Shown here: piece after piece, positions 1 through 11,400 of the stretch
How the letters are laid out: every line of letters starts with the position of its first letter
Numbering within the stretch: position 1 is the stretch's first letter
Assembly: GCF_000247695.1 (NCBI RefSeq)
Contig: NW_004624742.1
Location: 7,708,263 to 7,772,262 of the forward strand
DNA: 64,000 nucleotides
Reading direction: 5' to 3'
From: Heterocephalus glaber
Lineage: Eukaryota; Chordata; Mammalia; Rodentia; Bathyergidae
The notes under the pieces: generated by a model
What the model was told of the DNA's origin: nothing
The model's input: only the letters and a program-made list of their open reading frames with translations
The model's database searches: none
Position numbers and translations under genes: made by a program

Positions 1-1958
1 CTTTACACTAAAATCAGGAAGATAAGGATGTCCACTATCACCACTCCTGTTCAATATAGTTTTGGAAACATTAGCCACAGCAATTAGACAAAAAAAAAGG
101 AATAAAGATAGGAAATGAAGTTAAACTGTCACTACAGTTTAACTGTAGACAACATGATACTCTATATAGAAGACACCAAGAACTGCACCAAAAGTCTTCT
201 AGACTTAATAACCAAATTCAGTAAAGTAGCTGGATACAAGGTCAGCACACAAAAATCAAAAGCTTTCCTCTACACCAATGACAGACTCACTGAGAGAGAT
301 ATGGGGCAAACAATTCCTTTCACAATAGCATCCAAAAAACTGAAATACCTAGGAATGAACCTAACAAAAGAAATCAAAGACTTCTACTGTGAAAACTATA
401 GCACTCTGAAAAAAGAGATAGAAGATGGTATCAGAAAATGGAAAGGCATCCCTTGCTCCTGCGTAGGAAGAACCAATATAGTGAAAATGGCCATACTTCC
501 AAAACTGCTACATAGATTCAATGCAATCCCAATTGAAATCCCAGTAGCATACTTCAGACCTGGAAAAAAAATCCAAAAATTCATTTGGAACAAGAGACCT
601 AGATTAGCAAAAGCGATTCTAGGCAATAAAGAAAAGGTAGAAGGGGGCTGGGGATTTAGCTCAGTGGTTTCACTGCCTGCTGCGCAAGCGCAAGGACCCA
701 AGTTCGATCCCCGGTACCAAAAAAAAAAAAGAAAAAGAAAATGTAGAAAGTATGACAATTCCCAACTTGAAACTATACTACAAACCTACTGTGATAAAAA
801 ACAGCATGGTACTGGCATAGGAAAAGATTTCATGAACAAAACCCCAGGTGCCCATGAACTAGCACAAACAATCAACAAGTGGGATCTCTTCTTATTAAAA
901 AGCTTTTGCACAGCAAGAGAAACCACCGAGAGTGTATAGAGACAACCCACAATGTGGGAAAAAATCTTCACCAGCTGTCCCTCTAGACAAAGGTCTATCA
1001 TCTAGAATCTATAAAGAACTTAAAAAAATCAGACCTCCCAAATTTAAATACCCAATCCAAAAATGGGCATATGAAATGAACAGACATTTCTCAAAGTAGA
1101 AATGGTAAATAAACATATGGAAAAATGTTCAACATCACTGGTCATTTGAGAGATGCAAATGAAAATAAATCTGAGATTCCACCTCACTACAGAAAGAATG
1201 GGTGCTATCATGAAATCAACCAATAACAAATGCTGGCAGGGCTGTGGGGAAAGAGGAACCCTACACTCCACTGCTGGTGGGAGTGTAGACTGGTGCAACC
1301 ACTGTGGAAATCAGTATAGACGTACCTCAAGAACTAGGATTGGAAGTCCCATTTGACCCAGATATTCCCCTGCAGGGGATCTTCCCAAAAGAATTAAAAG
1401 AATTATACCACGGCGATGTGTGTGTGTCCTTGTTCATAGCAGCACAGTTTGTAATAGCTAAAACTTGGAAACAACCCAACTGCCCATCAACTGGTGACTG
1501 GATAAAGAAAATGTGGTTTTTTTATACAATGCTGTACTACTCAGCCATAAAAAAATGAGAAATTAAAGATATTTATAGCTAAATGGATGTACATTGAGGC
1601 CATACTCTTACATGAAATAAATAGGACACACGTGTGTAAACACCGAATAGTTTCTCTGGAGAGACTGAAAGTGTAGATAAGGATCAAAATGTATAATTAA
1701 TAATGTGAAATAGGAAGAAAAGGTCCAAAGGGGAAGGCAAAGTGAGAGGAGTAGGGGAAAGAAGGGAATGGAATTAATATGAGAAAATGAAAATATGGAA
1801 ACAAAGTTTGTAAACAGGGAGGCATGGAGGGGTTGAAGGGAGGACAGGGGAATGGGGAAAAAAATAACCAAGATAGTTTACATAAAGGTACATATTTCCA
1901 ATGATGAATGTCATTATATTATATACCTAAAATGTACCAATAAAATTAGTTTAAAAAA
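1..1958 (+). mobile_element. L1 3' fragment (ORF2 reverse-transcriptase end and 3' UTR)
   Basis: Starts inside ORF2 just before the reverse-transcriptase catalytic motif, here degraded to VDNM where the family has A-D-D. Continues through the C-terminal region with stops and frame shifts and into a purine-rich 3' UTR (1640-1870) ending in an A-rich tail near 1958. A SINE interrupts it at 644-730. No functional enzyme can be made. Confidence 0.85.
644..730 (+). mobile_element. ID-like tRNA-derived SINE
   Basis: Shows the A-box (tttagctcagtggtt), B-box (gttcgatcccc), ggtacc end and A-tail. Imperfect target repeats (aaaggtagaa / aaatgtagaa) flank it. Inserted into the L1 fragment. Confidence 0.9.
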
Positions 1959-2132
1959 ATTTTATGAATTTCATGATTCAAAATGTTTCAATTTGAACTC
2001 AGTATCTGACTTCGAAAAGCTATGCTCAAATACTTAGCTATATGATTGCAAATTTGTCAACATCTCATTTACCCACTTTACATACCTGTAATTTCCTGTT
2101 GCTTAGTGAAGTTTTCTGAGTTAATTTTTAAA

Positions 2133-2230
2133 CAAATTTTATTTTATTTTATCCCATTCCTGCCTTCCAAACCCCTCTCGCCCATGTACAGAAGCTTTGA
2201 TTCCATTTTTTCCTTCTAGTTTCACTTTTA
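2133..2230 (-). mobile_element. 5'-truncated L1 3'-UTR tail with target-site duplication
   Basis: Reverse complement of the L1 3' UTR seen at 15675-15755. Flanked by tgagttaatttttaaa (2117-2132) and tgagttaatttctaaa (2231-2246), a 16-bp duplication with one mismatch. A roughly 98-bp, heavily truncated L1 insertion. Confidence 0.8.
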
Positions 2231-2796
2231 TGAGTTAATTTCTAAATCGCTGCATGTTCTAATATTGCTAAAACACCTTTGTGTCATCACTTTTAGATGA
2301 CAGTTTGACTTAAAATAGAAATCTAAATTCAAAATAATTGTCTCCTATAACTTAAGTCTGAGATCAATGAGATTTTCCCCCTTATAGGTAAACTGTTTCT
2401 GTTTAGACATTTTGAGATTTTTTTTATCATGGGATTACAGAAATTTTATCAAGGTTTGTTCTTTATGACTTTTTCAATATTTTCACTCAACACTTCAACC
2501 TTTTATCATGAATCTTTCATCGGAAATTTTTTTTCTGTATTCTTTTCATTCTTTGTTTTATCTTCTGGAACTCCTACAGGTATTCAATCATTTGGTCCAA
2601 AACTGTGAGACAAAGATATTCTATATATGTTTTTGTAGGATTCTTTCAGCTCAAAATTCTAGCTTAGTAATTTCTCAGGTATATTCATTCAACTAAGCAC
2701 CCTAAAGTAGATATTATTTCATCAATTATTTTTTATTTCTAATAATTTTTTTCCATAAGTTTCTGGATCTTAAATTGCAGCAGTAACTTCTAGAAT

Positions 2797-2973
2797 AGTG
2801 GTGGCAAACCTGTGGCACTTGTGCCACAGCAGACCTCTGTTGCCACTCGAGCCAAGTCACCCCAGCATCTAAGCATCAGGTAACAGCACAGACAGTGTTG
2901 GCCCTTTGTGATAAATAAATGTGCTTTGTATTTCAGTTTGGGCACTCATCTTTAAAAAGTTTGCCTTCACTGG
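2797..2973. mobile_element. Non-autonomous hAT-type MITE
   Basis: A 177-bp element with terminal inverted repeats (agtggtggcaaac at the left; gtttgccttcactg at the right) and an identical 8-bp flank tctagaat at 2789-2796 and 2974-2981. Eight-base duplications with a TCTAGA core and CAGTG-like ends are typical of hAT/Charlie elements. No coding capacity. Confidence 0.8.
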
Positions 2974-3327
2974 TCTAGAATCTTCTTGAAGACTATGATA
3001 ACATCACATAATATATGATTCACACATACAACTGTAATTAGTACTAATTATTATTTCATATAATACAAATTACACTTAGTATAAACCTATCCTTTTCTGC
3101 CTTGTTTCTCCAAGAATTAAGTTTGGTTCCTATCTTTCATATTTCTCTTTTACTTAAAGTGTTTGTTTCTTTGTTGTGAACTTGTTTATAAAGGGCCTAC
3201 AGGTCAGCACATCTTTTCTGCAAAGGTTAGGCTTTGGGTCCACAGACAGGATCTTTCGTGCAAAATTCACACAAAAACACTAGTGGAAAGCCAGCAGGTG
3301 ATAGCGCTCTAACCACTACGTTTCATA

Positions 3328-3339
3328 TTATATATATAC

Positions 3340-3380
<41 letters not shown>

Positions 3381-3386
3381 TACACA
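3328..3386. repeat. TA/CA microsatellite
   Basis: Runs of tatata then (CA)n then catacatacaca. Confidence 0.9.
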
Positions 3387-3789
3387 TTCCATATATGCTG
3401 TCTCACTTTACTTGGCAGGCAGCAAGGTATTTATGGCTTTAGCTTAGAAGAATTCTACGGACCTACAGATTGGACTAACTAGTCTTTTTTAAAAAACCTG
3501 GATTACCACACTACAGCCACGAATTCCTTAATTATCATCTGTATGTGCTTGTTAGTTCTTTGGCTCTACTGGTTTCACTATGATCTGATTACTTGTTTTC
3601 TATCTTCCAGAAATGTCTCACAGCATCCTTGTTTTCTAGTGTAGTTATTAATTACTGTAAATTTTTATCATTGTATTTTTTCTGTAACTTAATAGAATTT
3701 TGGCAAATAGTAACTGAAAGATCTGGAACTCTCCTAAACTCATACTTTATAGGGTGCTTGCATTACCCTTTAATAGATATCAAACTCAG

Positions 3790-3908
3790 GTCGGGTAGGA
3801 CACACCTGTAATCTCAGCACTCTGGGAGGCTAAGACAAGAAGATTCCAAGTTCAAATCCCACCTGGACAACTTAGCAAAACCTTGTCCCCAAAATTTAAA
3901 AAAAGTAC
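3790..3908 (+). mobile_element. B1-type SINE (7SL-derived)
   Basis: Contains cacacctgtaatctcagcac and tctgggaggc followed by an A-rich end, typical of rodent B1/Alu-type monomers. Diverged. Confidence 0.75.
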
Positions 3909-3993
3909 AGATGTCAAACTGTAATAAAAATTGTGCTTGCAATTAATACTGCTCAATTTTGGACATTCCAAAATGGTTTAAAATGGTAAATTA

Positions 3994-4079
3994 GGGCCAG
4001 GGATTTAGGTCAGTGGTTCCGCCGCCTGCCTCGCAAGCACAAGGACCCAAGTTCCATCCCTGGTACCAAAAAAAAAAAA
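3994..4079 (+). mobile_element. ID-like tRNA-derived SINE
   Basis: Full A-box, B-box, ggtacc end and A-tail; flanked by taaatta repeats at 3987-3993 and 4081-4087. Confidence 0.9.
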
Positions 4080-4099
4080 GTAAATTAAATGCTATATAT

Positions 4100-6534
4100 A
4101 CATTACCACCAAAAAAAATCTGCTTATATTCAAAGCAAGGACAATTTCATGGCAAAACAAATGTTAAATAATACAGTAAGATAATCTGACAATAACGTAT
4201 TTCCCTTGCAAACAAAAACAATTATCAAATATGTTTGAACATACACTGCCAATATTTGCCTTTGTAGTTATTTTCCTGTGTCTATGTGTAAAGCAGTTTT
4301 GTTATATAAGAAAACTACTAGTCCTAATTCACAACAAACTGTTTTAAAAGCTAGTTTTGGACCACATGTCTGTTACAGATCATTCCAATGTTTTCATGAA
4401 ACATTACAGAGACTCTTCCAAACTACTTACAAAAGGGCAAAAGCTCCTATTTTCATAAGAGAATCATAGGCACCCAAAATTTGTTTGAGAGGCCTATTGT
4501 TTTCAAAGTGTAATCACTATTACCTTCAGAATCACCTGGAACACTCATTAAAATACATCATCTCCAAAGAATAGGCTCTGGTCAATCTGGAATGGAGCCC
4601 TCAAATGCTCACTTTTAGAAAAATTCAAACAAACCATAAGTAAATTTCTTTCGTTATTAAACTACGTCTCATTTTTTAATAAAGAATCAAGTAATCATTC
4701 AAAAACAGATCTTATATGCATCCTTATTATAAAAGCAATGAAGATATAGATACCAAGGATCACAAAAATTAATCTGTTTGTAAAATGGACTAAAAATCTA
4801 CAAAGTATCCAATGGAATATACATAAAATTCGAATTTATGACTTTATTAATATTTACAAATAAGTTAATCTTTATAAAGAATTATGCTTTCCACAAAAAT
4901 TTCTTAGTTCCTCTTTCTCATTCTAAAACATTTACCTAGAAACTGTTAAACAGGATTTGTGTTATCCAGGACTCTTTCCAAGTTTCATGTCTTAATTAGG
5001 TTACCAGAGATATTCTACTTTAAAAACCCCAATGTCATGCCAAAAAACCAAATACTAATAAAACTCAGAGAAATCTATTATTTTTTTACCTTAGCCTTTT
5101 CACAAGTCCTTTAAAATATAGGAGAAAGAAGAAGGTTGATCAAGTCCTATTATTCTTAAAGATCCAAACTTTAGTCTTCAAATGACCTTCCCTTATTTGG
5201 GTCCAAATTGCTCAACTGGATCTAAGTGCCTATTGGGTTCTTCTAGCTTAAAGCTAATCAAACTATTAAAAAATAATGATGATGGTTCAGAAAAATCTCA
5301 TTTAAGCTTTGTTTTACGTCACAAAAAAAGAACCAAACTGAAATTCTACAAATGCCCATACATTCATACATCTAATGCTTTAAATTTTTGGAGATAGTTT
5401 TATTGAAATAGTCCTTCCTTAAAAGACAGAGTATAGATTCAAAAAGCACTGCTCTTTGAATTCATACTCAGAAAAGACTCAAGATTCATGAGTATTACTT
5501 TCTAGTCATAGTCATTTGAAAATAAATGACTTCAGAGATTACCCGTCAGTCTCCTGTACTCTTGTTGAATATGGAAGTATAGAAGCCATAAAGAGTTAAA
5601 AAAATATATTTCAAACAGAAATAATTCTTTTTTAAAAAATAAAAAAAGATTTGTCACTCTGTTATTCAGGCAAAGACACTGACAAAAGAACCAACACAAT
5701 CATGGAAAACTTACTCATATTCAAATGTATTTTCAGGAAGATTCCAAGATTTGACACAGGCACAAGGAAAAAGAACAAGCTAAGACAATTATAAACAAGG
5801 TCAATTACAGACTGACCTATATTTGAAATGTGCTTAAAAATATAGTTTCATTACACTTTTTAAAAATATGATTGAGAAAAATTTTGAATTCAGGTCTTCT
5901 CAATCATTTTGAAATACCTGTGAGTTGAATTCATACATTAAGGCAAATAATAATTTTAAGTATTCACTTAATTGATCAACTGTTTAAATTGCTAATCCAG
6001 GGAGAAAGTTGTTTTCAAAAAAATTTTATTGCTACAAAAGGAAACATGTACACAAAAGCTTTTAAGCTATCTGAACACAAATTACTAATCAATGTCTAAA
6101 ATGGTAAAAAAAATACACAGAGCACAAAATACTTGCCCAATTTATCTTATCTAGGGTAAGTATACCAAAAAAATCAATGCATACTTGAAAATGTACTCAA
6201 GAGCAGCATTTAAGTTCAAATGATTAGAATAGATATACTAACGATATACATCTATTATCCTTAACACCAATAAAGTAATAAAAATTAAGCTTAAAAATTA
6301 TAGAAACATTTACTGGATCTTCTAAGTTTGATAGCTATAAAAACTAAACTAAAAATGGTATTACTTTCATTCTATTAAACAAATGCCAAACACTTAGAAA
6401 TTATATAAAACAATTTCATTGTGTGGAATGCATGCAACATGGGTGTTAATTCACTATTTTAAGCTATTAAACTCTTACCCCTTTCCACATTAGAACAGAC
6501 ATTTAAAGATCCTTTTAAATCTAATACCTCATAC
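4100..6534 (-). other. ZNF326 3' UTR and downstream flank, repeat-poor
   Basis: No SINE or L1 is visible across about 2.4 kb directly below the stop codon. On the minus strand AATAAA hexamers lie at plus positions 6025-6030, 5399-5404 and 4843-4848 (seen as tttatt), so several 3' ends are possible. The true end cannot be decided from sequence. A weak hAT-like relic may lie at 4508-4620. Confidence 0.55.
6025..6030 (-). terminator. Candidate poly-A signal AATAAA, proximal
   Basis: AATAAA on the minus strand about 505 nt below the stop codon. Other AATAAA matches at 5399-5404 and 4843-4848 are candidate distal signals. Choice among them is inference. Confidence 0.35.
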
Positions 6535-6882
6535 TTAATTTTCCTCAGGTTGTTCAACAGGGAAGTCAACAGGCTCTTCTTTTGCTGTTTCTTCCTCCTC
6601 TTCTTCCCCAGCTCCCTCTACTTCCCCCTCTACTCTATCCTCACCCACTATTCCTCCTTCCTCCCCTACCTCTGTGTCCCCCTCTCCCTCTACTCTGTCA
6701 CCTTCTCCCATATCCTCTACTTCCTCTACTTCTTCCACTTCTTCTGCTTCCCCTACTTCCTCTACTTCTTCCTCTTCATCTTCCTCCTCTTCAATAGGTT
6801 CATCAATCTTTTCTTCATCCTCTTCATCTCCTTCTATTTGCTGATCCTGAGAATGATCTTGATTTTCAAAAGGATTCTCACC
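6535..6882 (-). CDS. ZNF326: ZNF326 last coding exon 12, acidic tail (residues 467-581)
   Basis: After acceptor TTTTTAG the exon encodes [20 protein letters not shown] and then a long Glu/Val/Gly tail ([15 protein letters not shown] and related units), ending VEQPEEN and TAA at 6535-6537. The purine-rich coding strand makes a mirror low-complexity open frame on the plus strand that is not a gene. The tail is the part most likely to vary in length between species. Confidence 0.95.
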   Translation of the reverse strand, partial: GENPFENQDHSQDQQIEGDEEDEEKIDEPIEEEEDEEEEVEEVGEAEEVEEVEEVEDMGEGDRVEGEGDTEVGEEGGIVGEDRVEGEVEGAGEEEEEETAKEEPVDFPVEQPEEN

Positions 6883-8458
6883 CTAAAAACATGAAAAAGT
6901 TTTTAAATCAGCACATTTATTTTTGTATCAGTGAAATTTTTATTTGTTCTGTCACGAAAAATAAATATCAGCTAAAGTTTTTTCACTTATGACAAATGCA
7001 GTAAATATTTACTGAGTACCTACTTTAAATCAACTTGGATACGTAATTTCCTGAAGTCATTATGTTATACTCCACAAACTGGAATACTTAAAAACCTAGA
7101 GCACTTAAAAACCTACAGTACTAAGTACTAGAGTACTTAACAGAATTTCTAAAATCATACAGAAAAGACAAAAGACAAATATGTGGATTTTGGCAGAAAT
7201 AAAACAAATGAGACAAACATTTGCACTCCACTTAATTCCACAACTATTCAATGTATTTATGCTATTGGATCTCTTTAAACTTCAAATAAATATCAGGTAC
7301 CTTGTTTACCTACCAAATACAATGTCTTACTTCCACTTTCAAAAAAAGTTGTACAGTGGGCCTGGGATTTAGCTTAGTGGTTCCAGCTCCTGCCTTTCAA
7401 GTGCAAGGTCCCGAGTTCAATCCCCGGTACCAAAAAAAAACAATATTGTGAAGTTTTTCATTCAGTAAACATTCACAGGTAAAATTTTATTTTAATAATT
7501 ATGTATCTGGGTTGAATCTCATATAAATTGGATCACATCAGAAGACTACATTAGTACAGTAAGAAATGCAGAAGCAATAAAAGTTAATGAACAGGTAAGT
7601 ATTAAGACTGATGCTACATTTTAAAATGAACAGATATGAATGTGTAGGATGGAGTAGTAAAAGAAGCAATACTGGAGCTAGAGGTGTAGCTCAGAGGTAG
7701 AATGTGTGCTTAGGAAGCCCAGTGTTCAATCTCCAGTGTCATTAAAAAGGAAAAAAAAAAAGTACTAATGAGGAGGCTACTCAAATAGCCCAGAAAAGGA
7801 AAATGTAAAAGATGTAGCAACAGTATTAAAAGAATAGGTAAATTAGAATGGGAAGGAAGAACAGCATACTATGTACATAGAAATTAAGATGTCTGAATGT
7901 CTATAACCAGCAGCTATAAATTTACAACTCAATTGAGAGGAGAGTTCAGAGTGAAATCAGTACATGAGACAGACCCAAGGTAGATCTGAAGGAGTAGAAA
8001 CAGTGCGAGAATAAAACCCTGGAAAATGCCCATACATGGGGGCAGAGGTTAGAAAAAAAAGAACACTCAGTGCAGAACAAACCAGAATGGTAAAATATCT
8101 GCCAAAACAGAGTTTCACGAACAAGTGATACAAAGCTGGGAGTGGTGATGCATGCCTGTAATCCCATCATTCGAGAGGCTGAGGCAGGATTGCAGTGAGC
8201 TCAAGGCCAGCCTGGGCTACATAGTGAGTTCAAGACCAGTGTGCACCCTGTCCCCTCACCAAAAAAAAAAAAACAGAACAAACAAGTGATACATCAGTAA
8301 TATTAAATAAGGCAAACAGATAAAAGTAGAAAAGGATCAAAAAATGTCATTAGAGTCAATCGTTAAAGCTGAATGAAAGTTCTTAAGGATTTACTTTTAT
8401 ATATATATGTATATATAAGTTTATAAAAATGTATATATACATACATATACATATACAT

Positions 8459-8489
<31 letters not shown>

Positions 8490-11400
8490 ATAAACAACAG
8501 TATGTTAAAAAAATGTTAAGGGCCACTACATAAGATAGTTGAGTCTTGAGTAAGCAATTTCAAAAGTATGATGTATGTGGGAGTCAGTAGTAGCTATCCA
8601 AGAATATATTGTCACAATTTTCTGTAAAGCTTGCAAAAAAACCCACAAGCCTGGTTCCCCACTCTGAGGTTTCAACTTAGTGAAGTGCTAGAGCTCTTGC
8701 TAAAAATACTAATTCCTAAATCAATCTCAGATCTTTTTTGGGGGTTTGCCAGGCAGGCACAGTGCCACTGGGCTAAATCCCTGGCCCAATCTCAGATCTT
8801 CTAAATCAAAATTCCCAGAGCAAAAGCCTGGTAACCTATGTATTTAAAAAGCAGGGGCTGGGGATTTAGCTCAGTGGTTCCGGCACCTGCCTCGCAAGCA
8901 CAAGGTCCCGAGTCCGATCCCTGGTACCAAAAAAACCCAAAAAGCAGACTTCTGGGAAGATGGCACAGTGGTGGGGAGCAGAAAAAAAGCCTCTCTGAGA
9001 TTTGGTGCCCTGACACTGGAATATAGCAGCACAAGGAGGAGGAGGGATGTGGGTCCCCGGGACCCAGGAAGGATCGGATGTGAGAATTGAAGTCTACAGG
9101 GAGAGTGAAGAGAGAGACATTAACAAAGAGGAAGGTGGTACCAAGCAGTGCACTCTCCCAGAGCCCAGACTCTAGGCGAGGGAACAGTAGGTTGAACCTA
9201 CAGGTGCATTTGACTGCTAGTAACCCCACAGGCCTCCACAGAGAAACGTGCCAGTGAAATGGAGCAGGAGATGCTCCAGACTGCAGTGGCTGGTGAGTTA
9301 TCCAAATTCAGACCTCACCCAGAAGAGGGTGACTGGCTGGTAGCGATTATGGAGAGGGGCCAATTGAGCTTGGAACTTAGAATGGCTACAGGCAGACTCC
9401 ATCTAGAGGCTCCTGGTGCCTCCGTGTGGGTGCCAAGTTCAAGTCAGTAGGAGGTCAGGGAGTGGAGTTCAAGCAGGCAGGAGACACATCGACGGTCAAG
9501 GAATCCGGTTCCAGCCTCGTAATCAGAAACTGGCCTGAACTTCAGATGAACTAAAGGGGCAGGCTGGCTGGGATTATCCATTACCTCACTGCAAAGCTGC
9601 AGCTAGCTTGCTGGGATTAATCAATTTGGCTCTGGACTCTGTCCACATTTCCTAACAGTAACAGAAGAGACAAACCTTGAATTGGACGTTTTTGGGGTTT
9701 TCTCATTTTTCTTTTCTTTCTTTCCTCCTTTCTAGTTATTTTGTTTTGTTTTTTCTTCATTGTTTGAACAAGGTTTCTAGTTTTTTGATGTTGTTCTGTT
9801 CTAGTTTTTATTTTTTCCTTTTCTCTCTCCCATCTGTCTTCACCAATTTCCTTTGCACTTCTTTATGTTTTGGTACAGGGGATTGAACTCGGGTCCTTGC
9901 GCTTGCGAGGCAGGCGGTGGCACCACTGAGCTCAATTCCCAGTCTTTTCACCAATTTCCTAAAGTTTGTCCTCCAGCCTTCCTTCTGATCTCTTCCTCTC
10001 CTTCAATTTCTGTTTTTAACTCCCTACTCCCTTTTAAATCTTTTCCCCTAAGGGTAAAATTGCCATATTAAGGGCTACAATTTGTCACTTTCTAGGCTGT
10101 ATTTGATGCTACTGTTATTATTGATTGTACTACTTTAGCCAAGGTGACATAATTGGGCTAATCAGTTGTTCCTCCTGTTATACCAAGACTGAGATTGCCT
10201 AAGGGTCTTTAAAAAAAAACCTGTAGGACAACAGTGCCAAAGAACTGGCAGCTAGGTCAAGTAGGCAGAAACTTCTCATCCCCAATAAATTGAAGAAATA
10301 GGATCTTGCAACACACAAAACCCAAAAGCTAGCTACACATGAAAGACACTTCTGAGAAGTAGTCATTTCCTAAGGGTTCTGAATATTGGCCATAAAGCTA
10401 CTCACCATAAGCAATTTACAAGCATAAACCCAGGAATCAAAGTTTAAAAAAAAAAAACACAAAAAATGAGAAGACACATAAACAAGATGAAACCTCCCTC
10501 AGACATTTCAGCTCACCAAAGGCAAACCCTAGAGGCAATGAAGTAGGACAACCTCTAAGCCACCCACCTAGACTCTCTAAAGTGGTAACCCCAGAAATAA
10601 CAAAGCAGATGGACAAGGCCCTACAACAAAATCAAGAGATAATTTTCCAGAGAACAATAGGGATGGACACCAGAATGAAAGACATACTTAATAACTCTAT
10701 AGAGTATGTACAGGTAAAAAAAATAGAGTTCAGGAACATGATGGAAACCATGAATGCCCAGCATAGGAAAGAAACAGAACCCATGAAACAGATTCAAACA
10801 GATATCCAGGAGATTAAAAGCTCCACTGAAAGTATACGCAGCAGAATGAGCCAATGTGAGGACAGATATCAGCCACAGAAAACAGGATAGCGGTTAGTGA
10901 TCATGAAAAGAGATTTCTTAAAAATAACAAGGGACCACGAGAAATCAAGCAACCAGCTGCTAGATGATGCAAAGAAGAATAACATAAGATTGACTGGGGG
11001 CCGGGGATTTAGCTCAGTGGTTTCATCGCCTGCTGCGCAAGTGGCAAGGACCAGAGTTCGATCCCTGGTACCAAAAAAAATAAAAAAAGATTGACTGGAG
11101 TCAATGAAAAAGCAGGAGATAGCACAAATGACAATAAAAATACCTGTTCTCAGAAGTAATGGCAGAAAACTTCCCAAACAGGGAAAGAGAATTTGACATA
11201 GACAAGTAACACATATAGGACTCCAATTAGCCATGATCAAAAAAAAAATCTTCCCCAAGGCATATAATAGTCAAGATTCCAGAAATTCAACACAAGGACA
11301 GAATATTAAAAGCTGCCCGAGAAAAGAAATAAAATCAACTATAAAGGAAAGCCCATCAGAATCATAGCAGACTTCTCAACACAAACCCTCAAAGTCAAGG

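Noticed and set aside
644..730. tRNA-like A-box and B-box sequences here and at some 25 other places
   Set aside because: They all end in ggtacc plus an A-tail and many are flanked by target duplications; they are SINE copies, not tRNA genes.
115..939. Long plus-strand open frame of 274 codons
   Set aside because: Most of it is L1 ORF2 sequence with a SINE read through in the middle; the catalytic motif is degraded and it is not an intact gene.
6550..6894. Plus-strand Leu/Phe/Pro-rich open frames over the last ZNF326 exon
   Set aside because: Mirror of the Glu-rich coding strand; low complexity and no independent support.
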